NCBI GenBank assembly: GCA_026996935.1
Contig: JALWJW010000129.1
Location: 1 to 5,167 of the forward strand
Reading direction: 5' to 3'
DNA length: 5,167 bases
From: Hyphomicrobiales bacterium
GTDB taxonomy: Bacteria; Pseudomonadota; Alphaproteobacteria; Rhizobiales; Aestuariivirgaceae
In this document: positions 4,837 to 5,167 of the stretch, piece by piece
Layout: every line of letters begins with the position of its first letter
Position numbering within the stretch: position 1 is the stretch's first letter
Notes under the pieces: model-generated
What the model was told of the DNA's origin: nothing
Seen by the model: the letters and a program-made list of their open reading frames with translations, nothing else
The model's database searches: none
Program-made: the position numbers and the translations under genes

Positions 4837-5167
4837 ATGAACTATAAAAAAGTGTTTCTAAGCATAGCTTCAGTTGGTGTTGTTGGTGGTCTTGGATTGG
4901 CGATGTATTTGTTTTGGCCAATAAAGTACCAGCAGCGCGATTTTACTGGTATCACAGGAGATGTTGCGCGCGGGGCTTATCTCGCACGGGCATCAGGGTG
5001 TTTTGCGTGTCACACCAATACAAAAGCTAAGGGAGCTGTTTTGGCGGGCGGTGGCCCACTAAAGACCCCGTTTGGCACATTTTATGCCCCCAATATTACG
5101 ATGGATAAAGAGCAGGGGATCGGCAATTGGACATTGGCCAATTTTTCCGCTGCTTTGACCCACGGGA
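4837..5167 (+). CDS. Membrane-anchored cytochrome c, 5' part only (diheme-type family)
   Basis: The window holds the first 110 codons of an open frame. An N-terminal membrane segment (about 6-27, after MNYKK) is followed by a heme domain with GAYLARASGCFACHT (Cys55, Cys58, His59). Then come GGGPLKTPFGTFYAPNIT and GIGNWTLANFSAALTHG. These blocks are characteristic of the cytochrome c family seen in diheme electron-transfer proteins and in cytochrome subunits of membrane-bound gluconate and alcohol dehydrogenases. The usual PNITPD is PNITMD here. A second heme site would be expected beyond the edge but is not visible. ATG 4837 is the only sensible start before the anchor. Its Shine-Dalgarno is poor (an A-rich run), unlike the two cytochromes upstream. 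It is separated from the cytochrome c' gene by 139 bases containing a hairpin and an inverted repeat, so it probably has its own promoter. Confidence 0.85.
   Translation, partial: MNYKKVFLSIASVGVVGGLGLAMYLFWPIKYQQRDFTGITGDVARGAYLARASGCFACHTNTKAKGAVLAGGGPLKTPFGTFYAPNITMDKEQGIGNWTLANFSAALTHG

Noticed and set aside
4739..4921. Minus-strand open frame across the start of the last cytochrome
   Set aside because: It has no recognisable domain and is the shadow of an inverted repeat and a real plus-strand cytochrome gene.

Overview
The window looks like part of a chromosomal or accessory copper-handling locus from a Gram-negative bacterium, most likely an alphaproteobacterium. This placement is an inference from the AT-leaning base composition, the Tat-exported multicopper oxidase, the cytochrome c' and the style of the MerR regulator. 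No rRNA, tRNA, CRISPR array, transposase or insertion sequence is visible. Nearly every product carries an export signal or membrane anchor and is predicted to work in the periplasm.

Layout. On the minus strand, a complete CueO-like multicopper oxidase (76-1536) is read from a CueR-type (MerR family) promoter at 1584-1614. A 12-codon open stretch at the left edge may begin another minus-strand gene. Divergently, on the plus strand, come a DsbA/ScsC-like thiol-disulfide protein (1655-2407), a small secreted Cys/His-rich protein of CopL-like layout (2549-2962), and a tight three-gene set: MerR regulator (3166-3564), membrane-anchored monoheme cytochrome c (3580-4005) and cytochrome c' with a Met/Gly-rich insertion (4017-4697). 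The right edge holds the start of a membrane-anchored cytochrome c (4837 onward), cut off by the window. The longest gene-free gap is 203 bases (2963-3165). The gaps at 2408-2548, 2963-3165 and 4698-4836 carry inverted repeats described below.

How the parts may fit together (inference). The multicopper oxidase would oxidise periplasmic Cu(I) to the less harmful Cu(II) using O2. The DsbA/ScsC-like protein would repair or protect thiols damaged by copper. The small Cys-rich protein and the Met-rich loop of cytochrome c' could bind Cu(I). The cytochromes could carry electrons between the membrane chain and these reactions.

The most notable points are: a CueR-like regulator that lacks the residues used for metal sensing; a cytochrome c' carrying a Met-rich insertion; a 17-bp motif with an inverted partner found upstream of both the regulator and the last cytochrome; and a CueR-type operator that overlaps the longest open frame of the oxidase and forces a downstream TTG start.
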